Positions 1 through 5,942 of a stretch of DNA of 5,944 nucleotides are shown piece after piece; position 1 is the stretch's first letter; every line of letters starts with the position of its first letter. Below the pieces are notes generated by a model. The model saw nothing but the letters and a program-made list of their open reading frames with translations, did not search any database and was not told the origin of the DNA. Both the position numbers and the translations under genes were made by a program. The stretch is taken from positions 1 through 5,944 of the forward strand of contig CAZLNO010000157.1 in assembly GCA_964561005.1 (NCBI GenBank), read 5' to 3'. Source of the DNA: CAZLNO01 sp964561005 (GTDB taxonomy: Bacteria > Pseudomonadota > Alphaproteobacteria > Kiloniellales > Rhodovibrionaceae).

Positions 1-1424
1 CGCTTGGTCAGCGTGGTGACCAGCGCGCGCTGCCCGGCCTCGGCCACCTGCCGGCACTCGTGGATCAGGTCGTCGACCTGGCCGGCGGTGGGGCGGACGT
101 GGCAGACCGGGTCGATCAGGCCGGTGGGGCGGATGATCTGCTCGGTGAAGGCGCCGCCGGTCTGGGTCAGCTCCCACTTGCCCGGCGTGGCCGAGACGTA
201 GGTGGTCTGCGGCCGCATGGCGTCCCACTCCTCGAACTTCAGCGGCCGGTTGTCGACGCAGGAGGGCAGGCGGAAGCCGTACTCCGCCAGCGTCGACTTG
301 CGCGCGTAGTCGCCGCGGTACATGCCGTTGAGCTGGGGCACGGTGACGTGGCTCTCGTCCACGATCAGCAGGGCGTCCTCGGGCAGGTACTCGAACAGCG
401 TCGGCGGCGGCTCGCCCGGATTGCGGCCGGTGAGATAGCGCGAGTAGTTCTCGATGCCGGGGCAGGAGCCGGTGGCCTCCATCATCTCCAGGTCGAAGGT
501 GGTGCGCTGCTCCAGCCGCTCGGCCTCCAGCGGCATGTTGTGCTGGTGGAAGTATTCGACGCGCTCCTTCAGCTCCTCGCGGATCAGCTTCATCGCCTGC
601 TGCAGCGTGGGGCGCGGGGTGACGTAGTGGCTGTTGGCGTAGACCTTGATGCGCTCCAGGTCCTGCGTCTTCTCGCCGGTCAGCGGGTCGAACTCCTGGA
701 TGCCCTCCACCTCGTCGCCGAACAGCGAGACGCGCCAGGCCCGGTCCTCGTAGTGCGCCGGGAAGATCTCCACGGTGTCGCCGCGCACCCGGAAGGCGCC
801 GCGCGCGAAGGCGATGTCGTTGCGCTTGTACTGCAGCGTGGTGAGCTGGCGCAGCAGCTCGTCGCGCTCGATGCTGTCGCCGGCGTGCAGCTCGACGGTC
901 ATGCGCGAGTAGGTCTCCGGCGCGCCCATGCCGTAGATGCAGGAGACCGAGGCGACGATCACCACGTCCTCGCGCTCGAACAGTGCGCGGGTGGCGGCGT
1001 GGCGCATGCGGTCGATCTGCTCGTTGATCGAGCTTTCCTTCTCCACGTAGGTGTCGGTGCGCGGGACGTAGGCCTCCGGCTGGTAGTAGTCGTAGTAGCT
1101 GACGAAGTATTCCACCGCGTTGTCGGGGAAGAAGCCCTTCATCTCGGCATACAGCTGGGCGGCCAGCGTCTTGTTCGGCGCCAGGATCAGGGTGGGGCGC
1201 TGCACCCGCTGGATCACCTGCGCCATGGTGAAGGTCTTGCCCGAGCCGGTGACGCCCAGGAGCACCTGGTCGCGCTCGCCCTGGTTCAGGCCGTCGGTCA
1301 GCTCCGCGATGGCCTGCGGCTGGTCGCCGGCGGGGGCGTACTCGCTCTGCAGGTCGAAGGGGCGCGACTCCGGCTTGAGGGCGCGCGCGTCGCCGCGCTC
1401 GGCAAGGGCCTGATCCTGTTGCAT
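1..1424 (-). CDS. uvrB: UvrABC system protein B (excinuclease subunit B), 3' part cut off by the window edge
   Basis: UvrB is the damage-verifying helicase-like subunit of cytoplasmic nucleotide excision repair; it is loaded by UvrA and then recruits UvrC for incision. I translated the minus strand from ATG at 1424. It reads open for 474 codons to the edge, so roughly two thirds of a normal ~670-700 residue UvrB is present. Visible motifs are Walker A GVTGSGKT at residues 57-64, the beta-hairpin segment YYDYYQPEAY at 110-119 that inserts between DNA strands, the Walker B/DESH box at 356-359, and SATPG at 411-415. The missing part should carry the remaining helicase motifs and the C-terminal UvrC-binding UVR domain. 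The ATG is preceded only by a weak AGG, and no upstream in-frame start fits better. I found no GTTC-N7-GTTC LexA box in the bases just upstream. The identification is secure; only the far end is unseen. Confidence 0.97.
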   Translation of the reverse strand, partial: MQQDQALAERGDARALKPESRPFDLQSEYAPAGDQPQAIAELTDGLNQGERDQVLLGVTGSGKTFTMAQVIQRVQRPTLILAPNKTLAAQLYAEMKGFFPDNAVEYFVSYYDYYQPEAYVPRTDTYVEKESSINEQIDRMRHAATRALFEREDVVIVASVSCIYGMGAPETYSRMTVELHAGDSIERDELLRQLTTLQYKRNDIAFARGAFRVRGDTVEIFPAHYEDRAWRVSLFGDEVEGIQEFDPLTGEKTQDLERIKVYANSHYVTPRPTLQQAMKLIREELKERVEYFHQHNMPLEAERLEQRTTFDLEMMEATGSCPGIENYSRYLTGRNPGEPPPTLFEYLPEDALLIVDESHVTVPQLNGMYRGDYARKSTLAEYGFRLPSCVDNRPLKFEEWDAMRPQTTYVSATPGKWELTQTGGAFTEQIIRPTGLIDPVCHVRPTAGQVDDLIHECRQVAEAGQRALVTTLTK

Positions 1425-1657
1425 GCGCCTAATGTAGGACGCGCGGGCGGGGGGCGGGAAGGGGGGTGGCGGCCATGGGCACCAAGAGATTGCATCGGCG
1501 GCGTTGCCGTTCGGGTCACGGACATCACCGAGCCGGCCCTGGAAGCCTGGGAGCGGCGGTGGCCGCGGCGCCGGGAGGGTTGGGACTGGCGCCATCAGCG
1601 TGGAAAGCTGGCCCGCAATCCCCGGCTGTCAATGACACGTAAAGATGTCCGGTTTTC
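1425..1657. other. Intergenic stretch upstream of uvrB with a possible acetyltransferase-like gene fragment
   Basis: No intact gene is seen here. On the plus strand about 1500-1626 can be read as a short peptide containing ITEPALEAWERRWPRRREGW followed by DWRHQRGKLARNP. The spacing of the W..RWP...WDW pattern reminds me of the N-terminus of small GNAT-like proteins of proteobacteria, but no start codon or ribosome site fits and the similarity stops near 1626. It is at most a fragment. A perfect short palindrome, TGTCA-A-TGACA, lies at 1627-1637, exactly where that reading ends, and could mark the edge of an inserted element. The 1440-1475 part is a G-rich run just upstream of uvrB and shows no good -35 box. 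The uvrB promoter must lie in this stretch or further upstream, but I cannot place it. Confidence 0.3.
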
Positions 1658-1975
1658 CTAGCCGTTGACGCGGCCATGAGGCATGGCAACCTTGTCCAGG
1701 CAAGCGATCTTCGCTTGCGGCACCCGCTGCCAGGGGCAAGCCGCTGCAGCGGTCGAACAGGAGTGGGCGGCCAAGGGCCTCTTCGAGACCCTGACGGACG
1801 TGCAGAAAGCACGGCTTCGGGCAATGCCGACTAAGCGCCCCGCGATATCGAGGTGATCCTCCACTTGGCGGAGGACCAGGAGCCCGCTGTCCGAGGACAG
1901 GTCGCCGCCGTCGAAGCGGGCGACCAAGACTTGCCATTTACCGGTGACAGACCGGCCAGAGGTTGGGCAGGTTCG
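1658..1975 (-). pseudogene. Remnant of an IS1380-family transposase (N-terminal piece, frameshifted)
   Basis: The minus-strand reading just upstream of and through 1927 gives GKWQVLVARFDGGDLSSDSG followed by LLVLRQVEDHLDIAGRL. This matches the conserved start of IS1380-type DDE transposases (pattern FDGG-x-[LI]-[TS]-SD-x-G-LL-L-R-x-[VA]-[ED]-x-x-L-x-[IL]). After about 35 residues this frame loses the family pattern. A continuation looking like VRQGLEEAL (family: VRHGLEEM) appears in another minus frame around 1795-1775, which indicates a frameshift. A full transposase of this family has over 400 residues, and only about 80-90 codons' worth is here, so it cannot be active. The first frame closes with a TAG at 1658. 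I recognise no terminal inverted repeats or target-site duplication. The family call rests on a short but characteristic motif; the boundaries are approximate. Confidence 0.6.
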
Positions 1976-2472
1976 GCCGTGGCGGGTGCGGAGCCTCCTG
2001 GATTTGCTGTGAGGTGGCCAGGGGCGAGGCCGGTCGCGCTTTTCTGTCGCGCCTGGAAACGATCCTCGGCCGGGCGGTCGTGGCGTCCGAGACCGTCACC
2101 GGCGCACCCGACCGGGGCGGAGACTGGAATCTCCGTTATCGATGCCACGGCGATGTCCGGACGGAGCTTGCGTTCTCCGCCGCCGCGACGACCCGTTATC
2201 CCGCCGTTCTGGCGGTGCCCGACCCCGACGGCACGCTGGATTTCGGGCCCGACTTGGATGGCGGGCAGACCAACTTCGAGGACAAAGCACAAGCAGACGC
2301 CCCCTCACAGACCATCGATGACACAACCACCGAGCTGGCGGGCGGATTCGTCTTCACCCCACCGACGCCGGCCGCGACAGACGCCCTCTCGCACGCGTGG
2401 GGGGAGGTGAGGCAAGCGCGGCGGTGGGGTGACGGCGAAGCCGCGCGACCGCCTACGCCTCCGAGCGCGTGA
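1963..2472 (+). pseudogene. Broken fragment of a DUF4347-containing large surface/adhesin-type protein
   Basis: An open reading of 169 codons contains CCEVARGEAGRAFLSRLETI at residues 15-34, then VVASETVTGAPDRGGDWNLR at 39-58. This resembles the second half of DUF4347 (family pattern: YGC-x-VA-x-GEAG-x-AF...VAAS-x-x-x-TG...GGDW-x-L). It is followed by VPDPDGTLDFGPDLDGGQTN at 85-104, a typical linker after DUF4347 in very long repeat-rich extracellular proteins of alphaproteobacteria. The first half of the domain and any start are missing: the left edge abuts the IS1380-like remnant, and the first ~14 codons fit the family poorly, as if compensating frameshifts occurred. Similarity fades after about residue 132. 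The last ~20 codons run antisense into the end of the next gene and are probably not native. No ribosome site precedes the nominal TTG at 1963. I read it as a decayed gene piece, not an expressed protein. Confidence 0.55.
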
Positions 2473-2686
2473 ACAACTCGCGGAACAGTTCCTCGGATCG
2501 CCGCAGGCCCTCGTCGGTCAGGACGACCGATTTCGCCTTGTTCTTCGGGTCGGCGATCAGGCCCTTTTCATGCAGGCGGTCCATGGCGTCAAAGTCGAAG
2601 CCCTTCCAGGCACGGCGCTCCTGGTGCAGCGTCAGCCAGAGCAGGGCGAGCACCGTGTCGTCGATCTTTTCCGTGTCGATCTTCAT
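2453..2686 (-). CDS. Small conserved protein, DUF6429-like (77 aa), function unknown
   Basis: A complete 77-codon gene runs from ATG at 2686 to TAG at 2453-2455. The protein begins MKIDTEKIDDTVLALLWLTL, continues with ERRAWKGFDFDAMDRLHEKG at residues 23-42, then a segment PKNKAKSVVLTDEGL. These are the conserved blocks I associate with the DUF6429 family of short proteins in alphaproteobacteria and other proteobacteria. The layout (helix, 'RLHEKGLI.DP...KSV.LT.EG', charged C-terminal helix) resembles a compact winged-helix fold, but DNA binding is only an inference. There is no signal peptide or membrane segment. An AGG eight bases before the ATG is a weak ribosome site. Its 3' end overlaps the tail of the DUF4347 remnant on the other strand. 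The gene looks intact amid decayed neighbours. The upstream region runs into the assembly gap, so its promoter and upstream partner are not visible. Confidence 0.82.
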   Translation of the reverse strand: MKIDTEKIDDTVLALLWLTLHQERRAWKGFDFDAMDRLHEKGLIADPKNKAKSVVLTDEGLRRSEELFRELFTRSEA

Positions 2687-2781
2687 GGCCGCAGCCTAGC
2701 ACGACGCGGCGCCAGCGTCTGCAAAGGCGTGCGACCCGGGCGGCGCCGGGCCGGCCGGAGCGCGGCGCGGATGTTCTTGTA

Positions 2782-2881
2782 NNNNNNNNNNNNNNNNNNN
2801 NNNNNNNNNNNNNNNNNNNNNNNNNNNNNNNNNNNNNNNNNNNNNNNNNNNNNNNNNNNNNNNNNNNNNNNNNNNNNNNNN
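2782..2881. other. Assembly gap (100 N)
   Basis: Exactly 100 undetermined bases, the conventional placeholder for a scaffold join of unknown size, so distances across it should not be trusted. Both edges carry the octamer GTTCTTGT (2773-2780 and 2883-2890), which hints that a repeat caused the assembly break. Confidence 0.99.
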
Positions 2882-2882
2882 G

Positions 2883-2897
2883 GTTCTTGTCATGTTC
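2883..2897 (+). promoter_or_regulatory. Candidate LexA (SOS) box, GTTC-N7-GTTC
   Basis: The bases GTTC TTGTCAT GTTC match exactly the direct-repeat operator GTTC-N7-GTTC known for LexA in Alphaproteobacteria. The box sits two bases right of the N gap. A third related copy, GTTCTTGT, is at 2773-2780 left of the gap. No plus-strand gene starts within the next 120 bases, so the target would be a minus-strand gene to the left: either one hidden in the gap or the DUF6429-like gene starting at 2686. Because the motif has only eight fixed bases and adjoins a possibly repetitive gap, it could also be a unit of a tandem repeat with an 11-base period. Confidence 0.45.
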
Positions 2898-3018
2898 TTG
2901 GTTTTGTGATAGGTTCCGCCGTGCTCTTGGACATTGTCGAAGGCGGTGCGCGGGGCTGACGGATGGACTGGCGCGGGCGCGTGCAGGCGTCAACATGCGT
3001 CATCGTCGCGGCCGGCGG

Positions 3019-3780
3019 CTACGCCGCCCCGACGCGGACCAGCAGGAGGGAGATGTTGTCCTTGCCGCCGGCGGCCATGGCGTCGTGGAACAGGCCCTCG
3101 ACGGCCGCGGCGTCGTCGCCGCCGGCGAGGCGCTCGGCGATGCGCTCCGGCCCCACCAGGTCGCTCAGCCCGTCGCTGCACAGGAGATAGGCCCGGCCGG
3201 GCGCCGGCGGCTCGGCCACCGCGTGCGGGGTGACGGGCTCGAACGCCATCTGGCCGCCCAGGGACTGGGTGACCATCGGCGTGGTGACGGCGGCCGTGCG
3301 GCCGTCGGCCAGCTTCGGCCCCGGCGTGTCGTCGGTGCTGAGCTGCACCAGGCCGTCCCGCGCGTCGTGGCGATAGGCGCGGCTGTCGCCGACGTTGAAC
3401 ACCACCACGACCTCCGGCCGGGCGACCAGGCCGACCAGCGTGGTGCCCATGCCCGGCGCCCCGTCGCCGCGCGCCATGGCGTCGTAGACGGCGCGGTTGG
3501 CCTCGTGCAGCAGGCGCTCGGCGGCCTCGACCGAGGCCACCTCGCCGCCGTGCGTGACCACGTGCCCGGTCGCGGCATGGCTGGCGACCTCGCCGGCGGC
3601 GTGGCCGCCCATGCCGTCGGCCACCACGGCGACCAGCGGCTGCGTCAGCGCCAGCGTGAAGGCCTTGGGGCGGGACAACTCGTTGGCGCAGATCCAGTCG
3701 CCGACCGCCACGGTGTCCTCGTTGCGCGGGCGCACCGCGCCGCGATGCGTCAGCGCCTGGACGGTGAGGGTGACAGGCAA
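3019..3780 (-). CDS. PP2C-family serine/threonine protein phosphatase
   Basis: A metal-dependent (Mn/Mg) phosphatase of 253 residues that removes phosphate from Ser/Thr of proteins; it is a single catalytic domain, the usual size for bacterial Stp/PrpC-type enzymes. Motifs in order: RPRNED at 17-22, the metal-binding VVADGMGGHAAGE at 52-64, MGTTLVGL at 111-118, VFNVGDSRAYR at 127-137, LLCSDGLSDLV at 199-209, and GGKDNISLLLV at 238-248. The acidic metal ligands expected from the family (D22, D55, D203, D241) are all present, so it should be active. There is no signal peptide or transmembrane segment, so it is cytoplasmic. The start is TTG at 3780, chosen because GGAGG lies five bases upstream and the N-terminus aligns well with the fold. 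It follows cobT by 51 bases on the same strand and may be co-transcribed. No partner kinase is visible, so its substrate is unknown. Confidence 0.93.
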   Translation of the reverse strand: MPVTLTVQALTHRGAVRPRNEDTVAVGDWICANELSRPKAFTLALTQPLVAVVADGMGGHAAGEVASHAATGHVVTHGGEVASVEAAERLLHEANRAVYDAMARGDGAPGMGTTLVGLVARPEVVVVFNVGDSRAYRHDARDGLVQLSTDDTPGPKLADGRTAAVTTPMVTQSLGGQMAFEPVTPHAVAEPPAPGRAYLLCSDGLSDLVGPERIAERLAGGDDAAAVEGLFHDAMAAGGKDNISLLLVRVGAA

Positions 3781-3785
3781 GCGTG

Positions 3786-3790
3786 CCTCC
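3786..3790 (-). promoter_or_regulatory. Ribosome binding site deciding the TTG start of the phosphatase
   Basis: GGAGG on the minus strand lies five bases before TTG at 3780. It is the strongest Shine-Dalgarno match upstream of this gene, and no ATG or GTG in frame is similarly placed, so it supports the non-ATG start. Confidence 0.75.
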
Positions 3791-3831
3791 CGCGTTGCGT
3801 CGTCGTCAGCGATGGCCGGAACTCGCCACCG

Positions 3832-4845
3832 TCAGGCCGGGCCGCCGACGCCCGCCTCGGCGAAGGTCGCCATGCCGTCGTGGCAGGCGCAGGCCGCGCG
3901 CAGCAGCGGGATCGCCAGCGCCGCGCCCGAGGCCTCGCCCAGGCGCATGTCCAGGTCCAATAGCGGCCGCTGGTCGATCGCCGCCAGCAGCCGGCGATGG
4001 CCGGGCTCCGCCGAGAGGTGCCCGACCCGGCAGTGGTCCAGCAGGCGCGGGTCCAGCCTGTACAGGACGGCCGCCGCGGCGGTGCCGGCGAAGCCGTCCA
4101 GCAGCACCGGCGTGCGCGCCAGGCGGCAGGCGATGACCGCCCCGGCGAGCGCCGCCAGCTCCAGCCCGCCCAGCCGGCGCAGGGCCTCCAGCGGATCGGC
4201 CAGCGCCTCGCCGTGGTGCGCCAGCGCGGCCGCCACGACCTCGGCCTTGCGGGCGACGCCGGCGGCGTCGAGCCCCTCCACCCAGTCGCGGGGCTCGCCG
4301 CCGAACAGGGCGCAGGCCAGGGCGGCGGCGCTGGTCGTGTTGGCGATGCCCATCTCGCCCAGCGCCATGACGTCGAAGCCCTCCTCCACCGCCAGCATGC
4401 CATAGGCCATGGCGCGGGCGCAGTCTTCCTCGGCCATGGCGGGGGCGGCGGTGAAGTCGGCCGTGGGTTCGTCGAGCGCCATCTCGTAGATCCGCAGATC
4501 GGCGTCCGACAGCGCGGCGAGCTGGTTCGCCGCGCCGCCGCCGTCGATGAAGACGCGCACCATCTGCGCCGTCGTCGCCTGCGGATAGGCCGAGACGCCG
4601 CGGGCCGCCACCCCGTGGTTGCCGGCGAAGACGGCCACGCGCGGCCGTTCGATCCGCGGCGGATGGCGGCCCTGCCAGGTGGCCAGCCACTGCGCCAGCT
4701 CCTCCAGCCGGCCCAGCGCGCCCGCCGGCTTGGCGAGCCGGCGCTGCCGGGTCGCGGCGGCGCTGGCCGACTCCAGGTCGGGGCCGGGCAGCTCGCGCAG
4801 CAGGGCGCGGATTTCCTCGAGGGTCGCGGCGGGCTGTTCGGTCAT
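3832..4845 (-). CDS. cobT: Nicotinate-nucleotide--dimethylbenzimidazole phosphoribosyltransferase
   Basis: The enzyme transfers the ribose phosphate of nicotinate mononucleotide to 5,6-dimethylbenzimidazole, giving alpha-ribazole phosphate for the lower loop of cobalamin; it is cytoplasmic. (The Pseudomonas denitrificans naming calls this enzyme CobU; it is not the CobT cobaltochelatase subunit.) The 337 residues are close to the usual ~340-360. Motifs: KPAGALGRLE at 39-48, AGNHGV at 74-79, GEMGIANTTSAAAL at 163-176, LLDGFAGTAAA at 248-258, and RLGEASGAAL at 301-310, whose E304 corresponds to the catalytic glutamate known from Salmonella CobT. I chose ATG at 4845 because AGGA lies eight bases upstream. 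The open frame extends 22 codons further, but that extension is not family-like and would cover the candidate promoter. The second glycine of the usual GEMGIGNTT is alanine here, a mild change. It is divergent from motA, and the phosphatase follows. No other cobalamin gene is in view. Confidence 0.96.
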   Translation of the reverse strand: MTEQPAATLEEIRALLRELPGPDLESASAAATRQRRLAKPAGALGRLEELAQWLATWQGRHPPRIERPRVAVFAGNHGVAARGVSAYPQATTAQMVRVFIDGGGAANQLAALSDADLRIYEMALDEPTADFTAAPAMAEEDCARAMAYGMLAVEEGFDVMALGEMGIANTTSAAALACALFGGEPRDWVEGLDAAGVARKAEVVAAALAHHGEALADPLEALRRLGGLELAALAGAVIACRLARTPVLLDGFAGTAAAAVLYRLDPRLLDHCRVGHLSAEPGHRRLLAAIDQRPLLDLDMRLGEASGAALAIPLLRAACACHDGMATFAEAGVGGPA

Positions 4846-4881
4846 GCGGGGGGTCCTGCGTTCGGATTCGGGCGCCGCCGT

Positions 4882-4911
4882 TCTATAACCGCCCGGCCGG
4901 GCCGGCGGCAA
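4882..4911 (-). promoter_or_regulatory. Candidate sigma-70-type promoter for cobT
   Basis: On the minus strand TTGCCG (4911-4906) and TATAGA (4887-4882) are separated by 18 bases. Each matches four of six consensus bases of the -35 and -10 elements. This would give a leader of about 30 bases to the cobT ATG. In such GC-rich DNA the TATA-like patch stands out, but the match is modest. I saw no B12-box-like riboswitch core in the leader. Confidence 0.35.
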
Positions 4912-5054
4912 ATGGTGTCTGGGGGCGTCCGGCCGCGCGGCCTTTCCGGCCGGCCGCCCGTCGTCGGCGATCGCGGGTCGAAGCTTCCTTTACGCTTTAT
5001 TTAGCCTGGACCGGTTAACTCGCGCCGGGTCGGGTGGAATTCGGGCTGCACGGT
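4912..5054. other. Divergent intergenic region upstream of motA
   Basis: It contains GC-rich palindromes (GGCCGCGCGGCC at 4931-4942, and GGCCGGCC at 4948-4955) and a distinct AT-rich patch, CTTCCTTTACGCTTTATTTA, at about 4984-5003, followed by GGTTAAC at 5013-5019. The AT patch is the likeliest site of the motA promoter. TTTACG at 4989 is a partial -35 match without a good -10. I found no sigma-54 TGGCAC-N5-TTGC element and no complete TTAA-N7-TTAA CtrA site, only a single TTAA half. Confidence 0.3.
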
Positions 5055-5064
5055 GGAGAGGGAG
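5055..5064 (+). promoter_or_regulatory. Ribosome binding site of motA
   Basis: The purine run GGAGAGGGAG ends five bases before ATG at 5070. It decides for this ATG over the in-frame GTG at 5034, which would add 12 hydrophilic residues ahead of the first membrane helix. Confidence 0.8.
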
Positions 5065-5069
5065 CCGCC

Positions 5070-5942
5070 ATGTTCCCCATTGTCGGGATTGCCGTCGTCC
5101 TGGTCTGCGTCTTCGGCGGGTACACCATCGCCGGCGGCAAGATGAGCGTGGTGCTGCACGCCCTGCCGTTCGAGATGCTGATCATCGGCGGCGCCGCGGT
5201 CGGCAGCCTGCTGATCGGCAACTCGATGAACGTCGTGAAGCAGGCGGTGGGCGGCTTCGCCAAGACGATGCGCGGGGCGAAGTGGAGCAAGCAGGACTAC
5301 CAGGACCTGCTGCTGCTGATGTTCTCCCTGGCGCGGCTGCACAAGCAGAAGGGCAACCTGGCGCTGGAAGCCCACGTCGAGGAGCCCGACGAGAGCTCGA
5401 TTTTCACCCAGTATCCCAAGATCATGCGCGACCACTTCGCCCGCGCCCTGATCACCGACACGCTGCGGATGATCACCCTGGACATGGACGATCCGCACAA
5501 GATCGGCGACTTCGTCGACGGCCAGATCGAGAAGCACCACGGCGAGGCGCTGCAGCCGGCCCAGTCGCTCCAGACCATCGCCGACGCCCTGCCGGCGCTC
5601 GGCATCGTCGCGGCGGTGCTGGGCGTGATCAAGACGATGGCCAGCATCAACGAGCCGCCGGAGGTGCTGGGCCGGCTGATCGGCAGCGCGCTGGTCGGCA
5701 CCTTCCTCGGCGTGTTCCTGTCCTACGGCATCGTCGGGCCGTTCGCGCAGCGCCTGAAGCAGATCGTCGAGGAGGAGACGCAGTTCTACTATGTCGTGAA
5801 GGACGTGGTGATCTCCATGGCCGCCGGCGACGCACCGCAGGTGGCGGTGGAGATCGGCCGCAGCCACGTTCCCAGCAAGATCCAGCCCTCCTTCTACGAG
5901 ATCGACGAGGCCACCGCCGAGCTGCCGCGCGAGGCGAGCTGA
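5070..5942 (+). CDS. motA: Flagellar motor stator protein MotA
   Basis: MotA forms, with MotB, the inner-membrane ion-conducting stator that drives flagellar rotation. The 290 residues are near the usual ~285-295. Membrane helices are visible at about 2-20, 31-51, 169-190 and 201-224, with the large cytoplasmic loop between the second and third and a cytoplasmic C-terminal tail, as in the family. Residues known to matter in E. coli have counterparts: P175 in DALPALG (E. coli P173), P224 in IVGPFA (P222), E100 in LALE (E98), and K92 at the position of R90, which keeps the positive charge, with R89 close by. The first helix has no obvious sequence oddity. The start is ATG at 5070, supported by its ribosome site, and the stop is TGA at 5940-5942. 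motB is expected to follow at once but lies outside the window. It is transcribed away from cobT. Confidence 0.97.
   Translation: MFPIVGIAVVLVCVFGGYTIAGGKMSVVLHALPFEMLIIGGAAVGSLLIGNSMNVVKQAVGGFAKTMRGAKWSKQDYQDLLLLMFSLARLHKQKGNLALEAHVEEPDESSIFTQYPKIMRDHFARALITDTLRMITLDMDDPHKIGDFVDGQIEKHHGEALQPAQSLQTIADALPALGIVAAVLGVIKTMASINEPPEVLGRLIGSALVGTFLGVFLSYGIVGPFAQRLKQIVEEETQFYYVVKDVVISMAAGDAPQVAVEIGRSHVPSKIQPSFYEIDEATAELPREAS

Larger units (their letters stand above)
2687..3018. other. Non-coding stretch containing the assembly gap
   Basis: This 332-base stretch separates the DUF6429-like start from the phosphatase stop. It holds the N gap and the LexA-like box listed separately. The remaining resolved sequence (2687-2781 and 2898-3018) shows no convincing gene, tRNA or rho-independent terminator. 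The readings across it in other frames lack family motifs and include the Ns. A gene could be hidden in the unresolved gap. Confidence 0.6.

Noticed and set aside
60..1661. A 533-codon plus-strand open reading antisense to uvrB
   Set aside because: It is a by-product of high GC content on the strand opposite a clear uvrB. The protein is a low-complexity V/A/L/R/G/D-rich mirror without motifs.
1831..2410. Alternative open readings on both strands across the decay zone (for example minus 1831-2292 and plus 1853-2410)
   Set aside because: They show no family resemblance. The IS1380-like and DUF4347-like readings in other frames explain the region better.
4931..4955. GC-rich palindromes read as a terminator
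   Set aside because: They lie between divergent promoters rather than after a gene, and no T-run follows a stable stem on either strand.
4846..4980. Cobalamin riboswitch upstream of cobT
   Set aside because: I found no B12-box-like conserved core in the leader, and the candidate promoter leaves only about 30 bases of leader.
2887..5004. Long plus-strand open readings antisense to the phosphatase and cobT (2887-3963, 3497-4405, 3997-5004)
   Set aside because: They lie opposite two genes with full motif sets, are R/A/G/H-rich and carry no recognisable domain.
5001..5867. A 288-codon minus-strand reading antisense to motA
   Set aside because: It mirrors the motA codons, is rich in H/R/D/L/Q without motifs, and motA itself is unmistakable.
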